From assembly GCF_006337105.1 (NCBI RefSeq), contig NZ_CP040871.1, forward strand, positions 2,246,001 through 2,310,000: a stretch of 64,000 nucleotides of DNA, in the 5' to 3' direction. The notes under the pieces are model-generated. The model was not told where the DNA came from and ran no database searches. It saw only the letters and a program-made list of their open reading frames with translations. Shown in pieces: positions 9,143 to 17,840 of this stretch. The position numbers were made by a program, and so were the translations under genes. Within the stretch, counting starts at the first letter, position 1, and the number at the start of each line of letters is the position of its first letter. This DNA is from Thermomonas aquatica. GTDB taxonomy: Bacteria > Pseudomonadota > Gammaproteobacteria > Xanthomonadales > Xanthomonadaceae.

Positions 9143-10429
9143 ATGCGGGCCGACCTCACCGAGCGCGTGCTGCGCGGCCTGTACTCCGCCGCCCTGTACA
9201 TCCTTGCGCCGATCACCCTCTACCACCTGATCTGGCGCGGGTTCCGCCAGCGCGCCTATTTCCAGCGCTGGAACGAACGCTATGCCAGTTATCCGACCAT
9301 CGCGGTGGAGGCGCCGCTGTGGCTGCATGCGGTTTCGGTGGGCGAGGTCAATGCCGCCGCGCCGCTGGTGACGCGCCTGCTGCGCGACCACCCCGGCTTG
9401 CGGCTGGTGGTCACCACCATCACCCCCACCGGTTCCGAGCGCGTGCAGGCGCTGTGGGGGGATGCGGTGGTGCATGTCTACCTGCCTTACGACCTGCCCG
9501 GCGCGGTCTCGCGTTTCCTCGAGCATTTCCGGCCGGCCCTGGCGCTGATCGTGGAAACCGAGCTGTGGCCGAACCTGCTGTTCGGCTGCCGCGACCGCGG
9601 CATCCCGTCGTACATCCTCAATGCGCGCCTGTCCGCGCGCTCGCTGCGCGGCTACCGGGTGCTCGGGCCGCTGATCCGGCGCGCGTTGCGCAGCGTGCAC
9701 CTGGTCGCGGCGCAGTCGGATGAAGACGGCAAGCGCTTCGCCCGGCTCGGCGCGCAGCCCGAGCGCGTCGTGGTGACCGGCAATCTCAAGTTCGACACCC
9801 TGCCGGTGGACAACACCGATTTCGTGCGCGAATTCCGCGCGCATCGCGGCAGCGGGCCGACCTGGATCGCCGCCAGCACCCACGAGGACGAGGAAGCCGC
9901 GGTCCTCGACGCGCATCGCGCGGTGCTCAAGGCCCATCCCGATGCGCTGCTGCTGTGGGCGCCGCGCCATCCGGAGCGTTTCCGCGCGGTGGCGCTGCAT
10001 GCGGCGGAGGCCGGCTTCGCGGTGGCGACGCGCAGCGAACAGCGTTGGCCGCGCCCGGGGACGCAAGTGTTCGTGGTCGATACCCTGGGCGAGCTGGCGC
10101 GCTTCTACGCCTGCGCCAGGATCGCCTTCGTCGGCGGCAGCCTGCAGCCGGTCGGCGGGCACAACCTGCTGGAACCGGCCGCGACCGGCACCGCCATCCT
10201 CAGCGGCCCGCACCTGCACAACTTCGCCGACATCGCCAAGCGCCTGCGCGAGGCCGATGCGATGCGCGTCGTCGACGATGCCGCGGGGCTGGGCGCGGCG
10301 CTGCTCGAGCTGTTCGCCGACGAGGCCATGCGCGAACGCATGGCCGCGAACGCGCAGCACCTGTTGCAGGCCGGTCGCGGCGCGCTGGAGCGCACCATGG
10401 CCCTGATCGAGCCCGCGTTGCCGAAGTGA
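9143..10429 (+). CDS. waaA: 3-deoxy-D-manno-octulosonic acid (Kdo) transferase
   Basis: 428 residues. An N-terminal membrane anchor (residues ~8-25) is followed by a GT-B enzyme of the GT30 family that adds Kdo from CMP-Kdo to lipid IVA. Hallmarks are HAVSVGEVNAAAPL with the catalytic glutamate, VVTTITPTGSERV, VETELWPNLL, and the donor-site region IAFVGGSLQPVGGHNLLEPA. The length matches the family (about 420-430). ATG 9143 is chosen because the anchor begins immediately after it; the longer upstream frame is a shadow of the acyltransferase gene. A strong terminator follows the stop. Confidence 0.95.
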   Translation: MRADLTERVLRGLYSAALYILAPITLYHLIWRGFRQRAYFQRWNERYASYPTIAVEAPLWLHAVSVGEVNAAAPLVTRLLRDHPGLRLVVTTITPTGSERVQALWGDAVVHVYLPYDLPGAVSRFLEHFRPALALIVETELWPNLLFGCRDRGIPSYILNARLSARSLRGYRVLGPLIRRALRSVHLVAAQSDEDGKRFARLGAQPERVVVTGNLKFDTLPVDNTDFVREFRAHRGSGPTWIAASTHEDEEAAVLDAHRAVLKAHPDALLLWAPRHPERFRAVALHAAEAGFAVATRSEQRWPRPGTQVFVVDTLGELARFYACARIAFVGGSLQPVGGHNLLEPAATGTAILSGPHLHNFADIAKRLREADAMRVVDDAAGLGAALLELFADEAMRERMAANAQHLLQAGRGALERTMALIEPALPK

Positions 10430-10437
10430 CGGGCAAA

Positions 10438-10463
10438 AAAATCCCCGCCTGCGCGGGGATTTT
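10438..10463. terminator. Bidirectional rho-independent terminator between waaA and tolC
   Basis: A perfect 11-bp stem (AAAATCCCCGC, 10438-10448, pairing with GCGGGGATTTT, 10453-10463) closes a 4-base loop. The A-run on the left and T-run on the right let it work for both convergent genes, waaA (ending 10429) and tolC (ending 10487). Confidence 0.9.
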
Positions 10464-10486
10464 CGCATCCAGGCGTGCGTCCGCGG

Positions 10487-11830
10487 CTACTGCGCGCCGA
10501 TCGCCTTGGCCACCGATTCGTCGGTGGTGAGCAGGCGGTTCACGTCCTCCAGGTCGGAGACCTGCAGGGTGCCTGCGGCCTGTTCCAGCAGCAGGCGGTT
10601 CTGCAGGAAGTTGTACTTGGCCTGCGCGTAGTCCTGCTGCGCGGAGAACAGGGTGCGCTGGTTGTTCAGCACGTCCAGCACGGTGCGGGTGCCGACTTCC
10701 AGGCCGACCTGCGAGGCGTCGTAGGCGCTCTGCGCGGACACCAGTGCCAGGCGGCGCGCCTCCACTTCGCTGATGCCGGCGACCAGCGCCTGGTAGGCAT
10801 TGCGGGTGTTGCGTTCCAGCGCGCGCTTCTGCTGTTCCAGCTGGTCGCGGGCGATGTCGCGCTGGGCCAGCGCGCTGCGTACGCCGGACTGGGTGGCGAA
10901 ACCGGAGAAGATCGGGATGCTCAGGGTCAGGCCGACGCTGGTGGAGGTCTTGTCGCCGCTGAACTCCGGGTTGCCGTACAGGCTCGGCAGGGCCTGGCCA
11001 TAGCCAGCGCGCAGGCCCAGGGTCGGATAGTGGCCGGAGCGGGCGGTGGCGACGTTGTGCTCGGCGGCCTCGAGGTCCGCAGCCTGCGCCTTCAGCGAAG
11101 GGTTTTCGGCCAGGGCGGTGGCGACCCAGCCGTCGGCATCGCGCGATTCCGGCAATGCCGGCTTGAAGTCGTCCGGCAGGCCCTTGAGGTTGCCGACCGG
11201 GGTGCCGGTGATCTCGACCAGCGCCTGGTAGGCGTCCTGCACCGCATTGCGGGCGAGGATGCTGTTGGCGCGGGCGGCGTCGTACTGCGCGCGCGCTTCG
11301 TGCACGTCGGTGATCGGCGCCAGGCCGACATCGAGGCGCTTGCTGGCGAAGTCGAACTGCTTCTTCAACGCGGTTTCCGCGGCTTCGGCGGCGTTCAGCG
11401 TCTCCAGCTGCACCAGCACGTTGAAATAGGCGGCCGAGGTGCGGGTGATCAGGCTGAGGCCGGCCGCTTCCAGGTCGAACCCGCCGGCGCGGTCCTGCGC
11501 CTTGGCGGCGCGCAGTGCGGTGTAGTTGCCGTAGTCGAACACCGACTGCGAGGCGCTCACGTCCCACGAGCCGCTGCGGCGGCCATCGCCGGGGCTGCCG
11601 TTGCGGCTCCAGCCGACCGAACCGTTCACCTGCGGCAGCAACGCCGCGCGCGCCTGCACCGGGCGTTCCGCGGCGACCGCGCGGCTGGATTCGGCGGCGG
11701 CGTATTGCGGGTCGCTGTTGCGCGCGTTGGTGTAGCTCTGCAGCAGGTCGTCGGCCTGCGCCGCGGCGGGCAGCAAGGCTGCTGGTAGCAGGGCGGTTGC
11801 AAGGGCGAAGGCGAGCGGGCGACGCAGCAT
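10487..11830 (-). CDS. tolC: TolC family outer membrane channel protein
   Basis: 447 residues from ATG 11830. AAGGA stands 7 bases upstream, and the start begins a Sec signal peptide (MLRRPLAFALATALLPAALL, cut near AAAQA). The mature part starts DDLLQSYTNARNSDPQY and continues through the two repeated coiled-coil/strand halves of TolC, including NSILARNAVQDAYQALVEIT and TRTVLDVLNNQRTLFSAQQD. It forms the trimeric outer membrane tunnel used by RND pumps and type I secretion. The gene follows pcm by 41 bases, as in many Xanthomonadaceae. The RND adaptor/pump pair 1.5 kb away has no channel gene of its own and may use this one. Confidence 0.95.
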   Translation of the reverse strand: MLRRPLAFALATALLPAALLPAAAQADDLLQSYTNARNSDPQYAAAESSRAVAAERPVQARAALLPQVNGSVGWSRNGSPGDGRRSGSWDVSASQSVFDYGNYTALRAAKAQDRAGGFDLEAAGLSLITRTSAAYFNVLVQLETLNAAEAAETALKKQFDFASKRLDVGLAPITDVHEARAQYDAARANSILARNAVQDAYQALVEITGTPVGNLKGLPDDFKPALPESRDADGWVATALAENPSLKAQAADLEAAEHNVATARSGHYPTLGLRAGYGQALPSLYGNPEFSGDKTSTSVGLTLSIPIFSGFATQSGVRSALAQRDIARDQLEQQKRALERNTRNAYQALVAGISEVEARRLALVSAQSAYDASQVGLEVGTRTVLDVLNNQRTLFSAQQDYAQAKYNFLQNRLLLEQAAGTLQVSDLEDVNRLLTTDESVAKAIGAQ

Positions 11831-11871
11831 GGGGGAATCCTTGGGCGCGAAATGGTTTCGGGTAGGGATGC

Positions 11872-12525
11872 TTAGAGGGCGAATGCCGGTTGCGGCGCGG
11901 CACCGGCCAGGTAGGGCAGGTCGGTCTCGAACAACGATTCGGTGCGCGCGCCGTTGACCTCGCGGTGCACCAGGGTCGCTTCCATCGCCGGCGAACGGCC
12001 CTGCACGGCGAAGATGCGGCCGCCCGGCTTCAGCCATTCGAGGAAGCGCGGCGGCAGCGTCTCGACCGCACCGCCGACGCAGATCGCATCGAACTGCTGG
12101 GTGTTGTCCCAGGACAGCGCGTCCGCGGTCTCGATGCGCACATTGCCGATGCCCTGCGCAGTGATGCGCGCGCGCGCGGCCTCGGCGAGGTCGGGGTGGC
12201 GTTCGATGCTGACGACTTCGCGGGCCAGGGTGGCCAGGCAGGCGGTCAGGTAGCCGCTGCCGGTGCCGATCTCCAATACGCTCTCTTCCGCCTGCGGCAG
12301 CAGCGCCTGCAGGGCGCGGCCTTGCAGCACCGGCTTCATCATCGCCTCGCCATGGCCCAGCGGCAGTGCGGTATCGGCATAGGCCAGGGCGCGCAGCGCC
12401 TCCGGCACGAAGGTTTCGCGCGGCACGCTGGCGATCGTCTCCAGCACGCGCGCGTCCAGCACGTCCCAGGGACGCACCTGCTGTTCCACCATGTTTTCGC
12501 GTGCCTTGGCGTAGTCGATGCTCAT
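11872..12525 (-). CDS. pcm: Protein-L-isoaspartate O-methyltransferase family protein
   Basis: 217 residues. The SAM-binding motif VLEIGTGSGYLTACLA, the preceding GHGEAMMKPVLQGRALQ segment and VVSIERHPDLAEAA are those of PIMT-type methyltransferases, which methylate isoaspartyl residues in damaged proteins. In the E. coli enzyme the substrate loop reads GYGQTISQP; here it is GHGEAMMKP, as in the shorter paralogues commonly found next to tolC in this group, so activity on isoaspartate is likely but not certain. A TAAAAT box (12556-12561, minus strand) could serve as its -10. It is probably co-transcribed with tolC. Confidence 0.85.
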   Translation of the reverse strand: MSIDYAKARENMVEQQVRPWDVLDARVLETIASVPRETFVPEALRALAYADTALPLGHGEAMMKPVLQGRALQALLPQAEESVLEIGTGSGYLTACLATLAREVVSIERHPDLAEAARARITAQGIGNVRIETADALSWDNTQQFDAICVGGAVETLPPRFLEWLKPGGRIFAVQGRSPAMEATLVHREVNGARTESLFETDLPYLAGAAPQPAFAL

Positions 12526-12594
12526 GCGCTTGGAATCCGTTGCGGGGAACCGGTCATTTTAGCGGTGCTGCGACCCCGATGCCGGGCAGTTTGG

Positions 12595-12608
12595 CTGTGC
12601 TAGCACAG
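12595..12608. promoter_or_regulatory. Perfect 14-bp palindrome upstream of pcm
   Basis: CTGTGCTAGCACAG reads the same on both strands. It lies 70 bases upstream of the pcm start and 34 bases upstream of its possible -10 (12556-12561), a suitable position for a dimeric regulator. No regulator can be named from the sequence. Confidence 0.3.
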
Positions 12609-12671
12609 TGGCACGCAGTGCCGGAAGTCACCGGGACTGGCGTCACCCGGGCCGTTGCGGGCGCGCTGCGT

Positions 12672-13340
12672 TCAGCGGCGTACCGCATAGGCGCGCAGGA
12701 ACAACTCGACCACCGAGGCCACATGCTGCGCGGGCGTGTCGACATGGCCGCCGCAGCTGAAGCCGAATACGGCCAGCGCATGCGGTTCGCCCTTGAGCAG
12801 GGTGAAGAACTGCGAGGCCGCGCGCTGGCAGTCGTCGATCTCCAGTTCGCCGCTGGCCACGCGGCGCTCCAGCAGGTCCGCGAACGACTGTTGCACGCGT
12901 TGCGGGCCGGCTTCCCAGAATGCCGCCGGCATCGAACTGCAGGCCACCTGCGGTGAGCACAGGATGCGATGCCCGGCGATCGCCTCGGGCGTCATGATCA
13001 TGCTGAAGAAGGCGGTGCCGATGGCGAGCAGGCGCTCGCGCACCGGAGTGTCCGGCTCGGCCACGAACAGGGTGGTGGGCATGCCCTGTTCGCAATGCGC
13101 GCGCACCGCCTCGGTGAACAGGCTGTCCTTGTCGCCGAAGTGGCTATAGACGGTGAGCTTGGAGACCCCGGCCTCGGCCGCGATCTGGTCCATGCTGACC
13201 CGCTCGAAGCCCTGGCTGACGAACAGCCGCTTGGCCGCGTCCAGGATCGCCGCGCGCTTGCCCGGATCCTTCGGGCGGCCGGGCCCGGCAGCCTTGGCGA
13301 CCGTGGTGTCTGGCGTTTGCGATGCGACCGGCGGGATCAT
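12672..13340 (-). CDS. TetR family transcriptional regulator
   Basis: 222 residues. The N-terminal helix-turn-helix is canonical: KRAAILDAAKRLFVSQGFER followed by VSMDQIAAEAGVSKLTVYSHF and DKDSLFTEAV. The remaining ~140 residues form the variable ligand-binding/dimer domain, with a C-terminal region like AcrR C-terminal families. It is transcribed divergently from the RND adaptor gene across an AT-rich 83-base gap and most likely represses that efflux operon and itself. Its ligand cannot be inferred. Confidence 0.9.
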   Translation of the reverse strand: MIPPVASQTPDTTVAKAAGPGRPKDPGKRAAILDAAKRLFVSQGFERVSMDQIAAEAGVSKLTVYSHFGDKDSLFTEAVRAHCEQGMPTTLFVAEPDTPVRERLLAIGTAFFSMIMTPEAIAGHRILCSPQVACSSMPAAFWEAGPQRVQQSFADLLERRVASGELEIDDCQRAASQFFTLLKGEPHALAVFGFSCGGHVDTPAQHVASVVELFLRAYAVRR

Positions 13341-13423
13341 GCTTGAATACTAGACTACTTGGTTCGATATTTATACTATACCGTCAAGTTCATTAATTTT
13401 TGGCGAATGCCGCCGGGGGCGAT
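13341..13423. promoter_or_regulatory. AT-rich divergent promoter/operator between tetR and the RND operon
   Basis: The gap is strikingly AT-rich against the surrounding GC-rich DNA. It contains TATACT (13372-13377, possible -10 for the RND genes), a direct repeat ATACTA (13348-13353 and 13374-13379), ACTATACCGTCAAG, and CTACTTGGTT (13355-13364), which recurs inverted right after the RND operon. A clear -35 could not be matched at standard spacing for either direction. Function as the TetR operator is an inference from position. Confidence 0.5.
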
Positions 13424-14512
13424 ATGGGGCACAGGACGAAGCTTGCGATGCTGGCGGCGGCACTCACGATGGGTCTTGCGGCCTGCGCCAAACCCGAGGC
13501 GCAGGCGGAAACCGCGCGGCCTGTGCTGGTTGTGCATCCCGCCGGCGGCGCGCAATCCGCGTTCAGCGCCTATGCCGGCGAAATCCGCGCCCGCGAAGAG
13601 AGCGCATTGTCGTTCCGCATCGGTGGCAGTTTGGTGAAGCGGCTGGTCGATGCCGGCGATCGCGTGCATCGCGGCCAGTTGCTGGCCGAGCTCGATCCGG
13701 GCGATGCCGGCCTGCAGGTCGCCGCCGCACAGGCGGAGATGGCACGCCTCGGCGGCGACCTCGAGCGTTATCGCAAACTGGTCGCGCAGAAACTGGTCAG
13801 CCAGTCGGCGTTCGACGCGCAGCAGGCCGCCTATCGCGCCGCCCGCGCGCAATACGAACTGATGCGCAACCAGTCCGCGTATACCCGCCTGCATGCGCCG
13901 CGCGATGGCGTGATCGCGACCCGCCTGGCCGAAGCCGGGCAGACCGTGGCCGCCGGCCAGACCGTCTACACGCTGGCCGGCGATGCCGGCCGCGAGGTCG
14001 CGATCGCCCTGCCGGAATCGCGCATCCGCCAAGTGGTGGTCGGCCAGCAGGTGCTGGTCGAACTGTGGAGCGCTCCCGGCCAGCGTTTGCCGGGTCGCGT
14101 GCGCGAGATTTCCCCCGCCGCCGATCCGCAGGCGCGCACCTATGCCGCGCGCGTCGCGCTGGATGGCGATGCCGCCGGTGCGGTCGAGCTGGGCCAGAGC
14201 GCGCGCGTGTACATGCAGGAACAGGGCGAAGCCGCGGCGTTGAGCGTGCCGCTGTCGGCGGTACAGCGTGCAGCCGACGGCAAGCCAGCCTCGTTGTGGG
14301 TGGTCGATCCGAAATCGCATCGCGTACACCTCGCAACGGTGCAACTGGGCGCCTATGCCGAAGATGCGGTGCCGGTATTGGGCGGCATCGATGCGAACGC
14401 ATGGATCGTCGCCGCCGGCGGCCACCTGCTGCGCGAGGGCCAGCTGGTGGCGCCGGTGGATCGCGACAACCGCCCGGTGCTCGAGGCCGCGCCCGCGGCC
14501 GCGGCGAAGTAA
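13424..14512 (+). CDS. RND efflux periplasmic adaptor (membrane fusion protein), lipoprotein
   Basis: 362 residues from ATG 13424, preceded by GGGGGCGA; the in-frame TTG at 13400 has no comparable ribosome site. A lipoprotein signal (LTMGLAAC) anchors the protein to the inner membrane. It is followed by the barrel-sandwich hybrid (RAREESALSFRIGG, LARLDPGD-like AELDPGDAGLQ), a helical hairpin and a second lipoyl half (TRLHAPRDGVIATRLAEAGQ), then the membrane-proximal domain. It bridges the RND pump to an outer membrane channel. The pump gene starts 6 bases after its stop. Confidence 0.93.
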   Translation: MGHRTKLAMLAAALTMGLAACAKPEAQAETARPVLVVHPAGGAQSAFSAYAGEIRAREESALSFRIGGSLVKRLVDAGDRVHRGQLLAELDPGDAGLQVAAAQAEMARLGGDLERYRKLVAQKLVSQSAFDAQQAAYRAARAQYELMRNQSAYTRLHAPRDGVIATRLAEAGQTVAAGQTVYTLAGDAGREVAIALPESRIRQVVVGQQVLVELWSAPGQRLPGRVREISPAADPQARTYAARVALDGDAAGAVELGQSARVYMQEQGEAAALSVPLSAVQRAADGKPASLWVVDPKSHRVHLATVQLGAYAEDAVPVLGGIDANAWIVAAGGHLLREGQLVAPVDRDNRPVLEAAPAAAAK

Positions 14513-14518
14513 GCCGCC

Positions 14519-17500
14519 ATGAACTTCAATCTTTCCGAATGGGCGCTGCGCAACCGCACCCTGGTGCTGTACGCGATCCTGATGCTGGGCCTGCTCGGCG
14601 CGTGGTCGTACCGCCACCTCGGCCAGTCCGAGGATCCGCCGTTCACCTTCAAGGCGATGGTGGTGCGCACGCTCTGGCCGGGCGCGACCGCCGAGGACGT
14701 CTCGCGGCAGATCACCGACCGCATCGAAAAGAAGCTGATGGAGACCGGCCAGTACGAGTTCATCCGCGCCTATTCGCGGCCGGGCGAGTCGCAGATCATC
14801 TTCATCGCCAAGGATTCGCTGCGCAGCAAGGACATCCCGCCGCTGTGGTACCAGGTGCGCAAGAAGGTCGGCGACATCAAGGCGACCCTGCCGCGCGACG
14901 CCATCGGTCCGTTCTTCAACGACGAGTTCGGCGACACCTTCGGCAACATCTACGCGCTGACCGGCGAGGGTTTCGACTACGCCGTGCTCAAGGACTACGC
15001 CGAACGCCTGGAACTGGAACTGCAGCGCGTGCCCGACGTCGGCAAGGTCGACCTGCTCGGCCTGCAGGACGAGAAGATCTTCATCGAGTTGTCCAACACC
15101 AAGCTGGCGTCGCTCGGGATTCCGTTGACGACGGTGCAGCAGGCGCTGGACGAACAGAACGCGGTGGTGCCGGCCAGTTATTTCGAGACCGCCGGCGAAC
15201 GCGTGCAGATGCGCGTCAGCGGCCGCTTCGATTCGGTGCAGGCGATCCGCGATTTCCCGATCCGCGCCGGCGACCGCACCTTCCGCCTCGGCGAGATCGC
15301 CACGATCGTCCGCGGCTTCTCCGATCCGCCCGCGCCGCGCATGCGCTTCATGGGCGAGGACGCGATCGGCCTGGCGGTATCGATGCGCGACGGCGGCGAC
15401 ATCCTCAAGCTGGGCAAGTCGCTGGAAAGCGAATTCGCGCGCCTGCAGCAGACCCTGCCGACCGGCATGCAGCTGCGCAAGGTCTCCGACCAGCCGCTGG
15501 CGGTCACGCGTTCGGTCGATGAATTCATCAAGGTGCTGACCGAGGCGGTGGCGATCGTGCTGCTGGTCAGCTTCCTGTCGCTGGGCCTGCGCACCGGCAC
15601 CGTGGTCGCGTTGTCGATCCCGCTGGTGCTGGCGATGACCTTCGCCGCGATGCAGTACTTCGGCATCGGCCTGCACAAGATCTCGCTGGGCGCGCTGGTG
15701 CTGGCGCTGGGCCTGCTGGTCGACGACGCGATCATCGCCGTGGAGATGATGGTGGTGAAGATCGAGCAGGGCTACGACCGGATCAAGGCGGCGGCCTTCG
15801 CGTGGGAGAGCACCGCGTTCCCGATGCTGACCGGCACGCTGGTCACGGCCGCGGGCTTCCTGCCGATCGCCACCGCGGCGTCCAGCACCGGCGAGTACAC
15901 GCGCTCGATCTTCCAGGTGGTGACCATCGCGCTGCTGATCTCGTGGGTGGCGGCGGTGGTGTTCATCCCGTACCTGGGCTACCAGTTGCTGGAAGAGCAG
16001 GGCGCCGAGGCCGCGCCGAAGGGCCGGGTCTCGCGCGCGTTCCGCCGCCTGCGCGATGCGTTTGCCGCCGGTGCATCGCGCATCCCGCGCATCGGCAATG
16101 CGCTGTCCGACCACATCACCGCCAAACACCACCACGAGGCCGCGCACGATCCCTACCAGAGCGCGTTCTACCAGCGCTTCCGCAGGCTGGTCGCATGGTG
16201 CGTCCGCTATCGCAAGACCGTGATCGCGGTGACCGTGGCGATCTTCATCGCCTCGATCATGCTGTTCCGCTTCGTGCCGCAGCAGTTCTTCCCCGCATCC
16301 ACGCGGCTGGAACTGATGGTGGACATGGAGCTGGCCGAAGGCGCGTCGCTGAAGGCGACCGCGGCGCAGGCGAAGAAGCTGGAGGCGATGCTGCAGAAGC
16401 AGGAGGGCGTGGAAAGCTACGTCGCCTACGTCGGCACCGGTTCGCCGCGCTTCTACCTGCCGCTGGACCAGCAGCTGCCGGCGGCGAACTTCGCCCAGTT
16501 CGTGCTGCTCACCCACGACATCGAAGCGCGCGAAGCCGTGCGCAAATGGTTGATCGAGGAAGCCGCGCCGGCGTTCCCGGAACTGCAGGTGCGCGTCACC
16601 CGCCTGGAGAACGGCCCGCCGGTCGGCTATCCTGTGCAGTTCCGCGTGTCCGGTGAGCACATCGACCGCGTGCAGGCGATCGCGCGGCAGGTCGCCGACA
16701 AGGTGCGCGCCAATCCGCATGTGACCAACGTGAACCTGGACTGGAGCGAGCCGAGCAAGGTGGTGCGCCTGCGCATCGACCAGGAACGCGCGCGCGCGCT
16801 GGGCGTGAGCTCGGCGGCGGTGGCGAAGTTCCTGTCCGGTTCGCTGTCCGGCACCTCGGTCAGCACCTATCGCGAAGGCAACGAGGCGATCGAGATCCTG
16901 TTGCGTGGCCCCGGCGAGGAGCGCACGCGGCTCGGCATGCTCGGTTCGCTGGCGGTGCCGACGGCGAGCGGCAAGGCGGTCTCGCTGAGCCAGATCGCGA
17001 CGCTGGAGGACGGCTTCGAGGACGGCATCGTCTGGCATCGCAACCGCCTGCCGACGGTGACCGTGCGCGCCGACATCTACGGCAAGGAACAACCGTCGAG
17101 CGTGATGGCGCAGATCTCGCCGACGCTGGACGGCATCCGCGCTGCGCTGCCGTCCGGCTACCTGCTGCAGATCGGCGGCACGGTGGAGGACTCCGCGCGC
17201 GGGCAGAACTCGGTGAACGCCGGCATGCCGCTGTTCGTGCTGGTGGTCACCACGCTGCTGATGCTGCAGCTGCGCAGCTTCTCGCGGGTGCTGCTGGTGT
17301 GGCTGACCGCGCCGCTGGGCCTGATCGGCGTGAGCCTGTTCCTGCTGGTGCTGCGGGTGCCGTTCGGCTTCGTGGCGATGCTGGGCACGATCGCGCTGTT
17401 CGGCATGATCATGCGCAACTCGGTGATCCTGGTCGACCAGATCGAACAGGACATCGCCGCCGGGCATGCGCCTTGGCAGGCGATCATCGACGCCACCGTG

Positions 17501-17698
17501 CGCCGCTTCCGCCCGATCGTGCTGACCGCGCTGGCGGCGGTGCTGGCGATGATCCCGCTGTCGCGTTCGGTGTTCTTCGGGCCGATGGCGGTGGCGATCA
17601 TGGGCGGCCTGATCGTGGCGACCGCGTTGACCCTGCTGTTCCTGCCGGCGTTGTATGCGGCGTGGTTCCGGGTGAAGCCGGAGCCGTCGCACGCCTAA
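14519..17698 (+). CDS. Efflux RND transporter permease subunit
   Basis: 1059 residues, the normal size for an AcrB-like proton-driven inner membrane pump. The layout has two halves: TM1 near residues 13-30, a large periplasmic loop, then TM2-TM6 with the proton-relay aspartates in LGLLVDDAIIAVEMM, and a second half repeating the pattern (TM8-TM12, FGMIMRNSVILVDQIEQD). Sequence character is closer to the non-AcrB subfamilies that work with a single lipoprotein adaptor. It forms an operon with the adaptor and lacks its own channel, so TolC is the probable outer membrane partner. Substrates are unknown. Confidence 0.95.
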   Translation: MNFNLSEWALRNRTLVLYAILMLGLLGAWSYRHLGQSEDPPFTFKAMVVRTLWPGATAEDVSRQITDRIEKKLMETGQYEFIRAYSRPGESQIIFIAKDSLRSKDIPPLWYQVRKKVGDIKATLPRDAIGPFFNDEFGDTFGNIYALTGEGFDYAVLKDYAERLELELQRVPDVGKVDLLGLQDEKIFIELSNTKLASLGIPLTTVQQALDEQNAVVPASYFETAGERVQMRVSGRFDSVQAIRDFPIRAGDRTFRLGEIATIVRGFSDPPAPRMRFMGEDAIGLAVSMRDGGDILKLGKSLESEFARLQQTLPTGMQLRKVSDQPLAVTRSVDEFIKVLTEAVAIVLLVSFLSLGLRTGTVVALSIPLVLAMTFAAMQYFGIGLHKISLGALVLALGLLVDDAIIAVEMMVVKIEQGYDRIKAAAFAWESTAFPMLTGTLVTAAGFLPIATAASSTGEYTRSIFQVVTIALLISWVAAVVFIPYLGYQLLEEQGAEAAPKGRVSRAFRRLRDAFAAGASRIPRIGNALSDHITAKHHHEAAHDPYQSAFYQRFRRLVAWCVRYRKTVIAVTVAIFIASIMLFRFVPQQFFPASTRLELMVDMELAEGASLKATAAQAKKLEAMLQKQEGVESYVAYVGTGSPRFYLPLDQQLPAANFAQFVLLTHDIEAREAVRKWLIEEAAPAFPELQVRVTRLENGPPVGYPVQFRVSGEHIDRVQAIARQVADKVRANPHVTNVNLDWSEPSKVVRLRIDQERARALGVSSAAVAKFLSGSLSGTSVSTYREGNEAIEILLRGPGEERTRLGMLGSLAVPTASGKAVSLSQIATLEDGFEDGIVWHRNRLPTVTVRADIYGKEQPSSVMAQISPTLDGIRAALPSGYLLQIGGTVEDSARGQNSVNAGMPLFVLVVTTLLMLQLRSFSRVLLVWLTAPLGLIGVSLFLLVLRVPFGFVAMLGTIALFGMIMRNSVILVDQIEQDIAAGHAPWQAIIDATVRRFRPIVLTALAAVLAMIPLSRSVFFGPMAVAIMGGLIVATALTLLFLPALYAAWFRVKPEPSHA

Positions 17699-17710
17699 CC
17701 AAGTAGGCAT

Positions 17711-17813
17711 GCGCTCCGGCGCGGGGTGTGCCGGAGCGAATGTCCTCCGGCATCGGTAAAAGCGCCGATGCCTCCCCCTTGATTTCGCTCCGGCACACCC
17801 CGCGCCGGAGCGC
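17711..17813. repeat. REP-like double palindrome (BIME-type) after the RND operon
   Basis: A perfect 30-bp inverted repeat has arms 17711-17740 and 17784-17813. Each arm is itself palindromic (GCTCCGGC, 9 bases, GCCGGAGC). The 43-base centre holds a further perfect stem, GGCATCGG (17749-17756) with CCGATGCC (17765-17772). Two head-to-head REP-like units around a small hairpin is the build of a BIME. It lies between the convergent RND and leuB genes and could also stop transcription from both sides, although no T-run is present. Confidence 0.75.
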
Positions 17814-17840
17814 CCGATCTTTACCGCGGTTTGCAGTGGA

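Noticed and set aside
13376..17710. A 1444-codon open frame on the minus strand opposite the RND operon
   Set aside because: It is antisense to two clear RND genes, is rich in His/Arg/Gln/Asp as expected from the reverse of GC-rich codons, and shows no domain or ribosome site.
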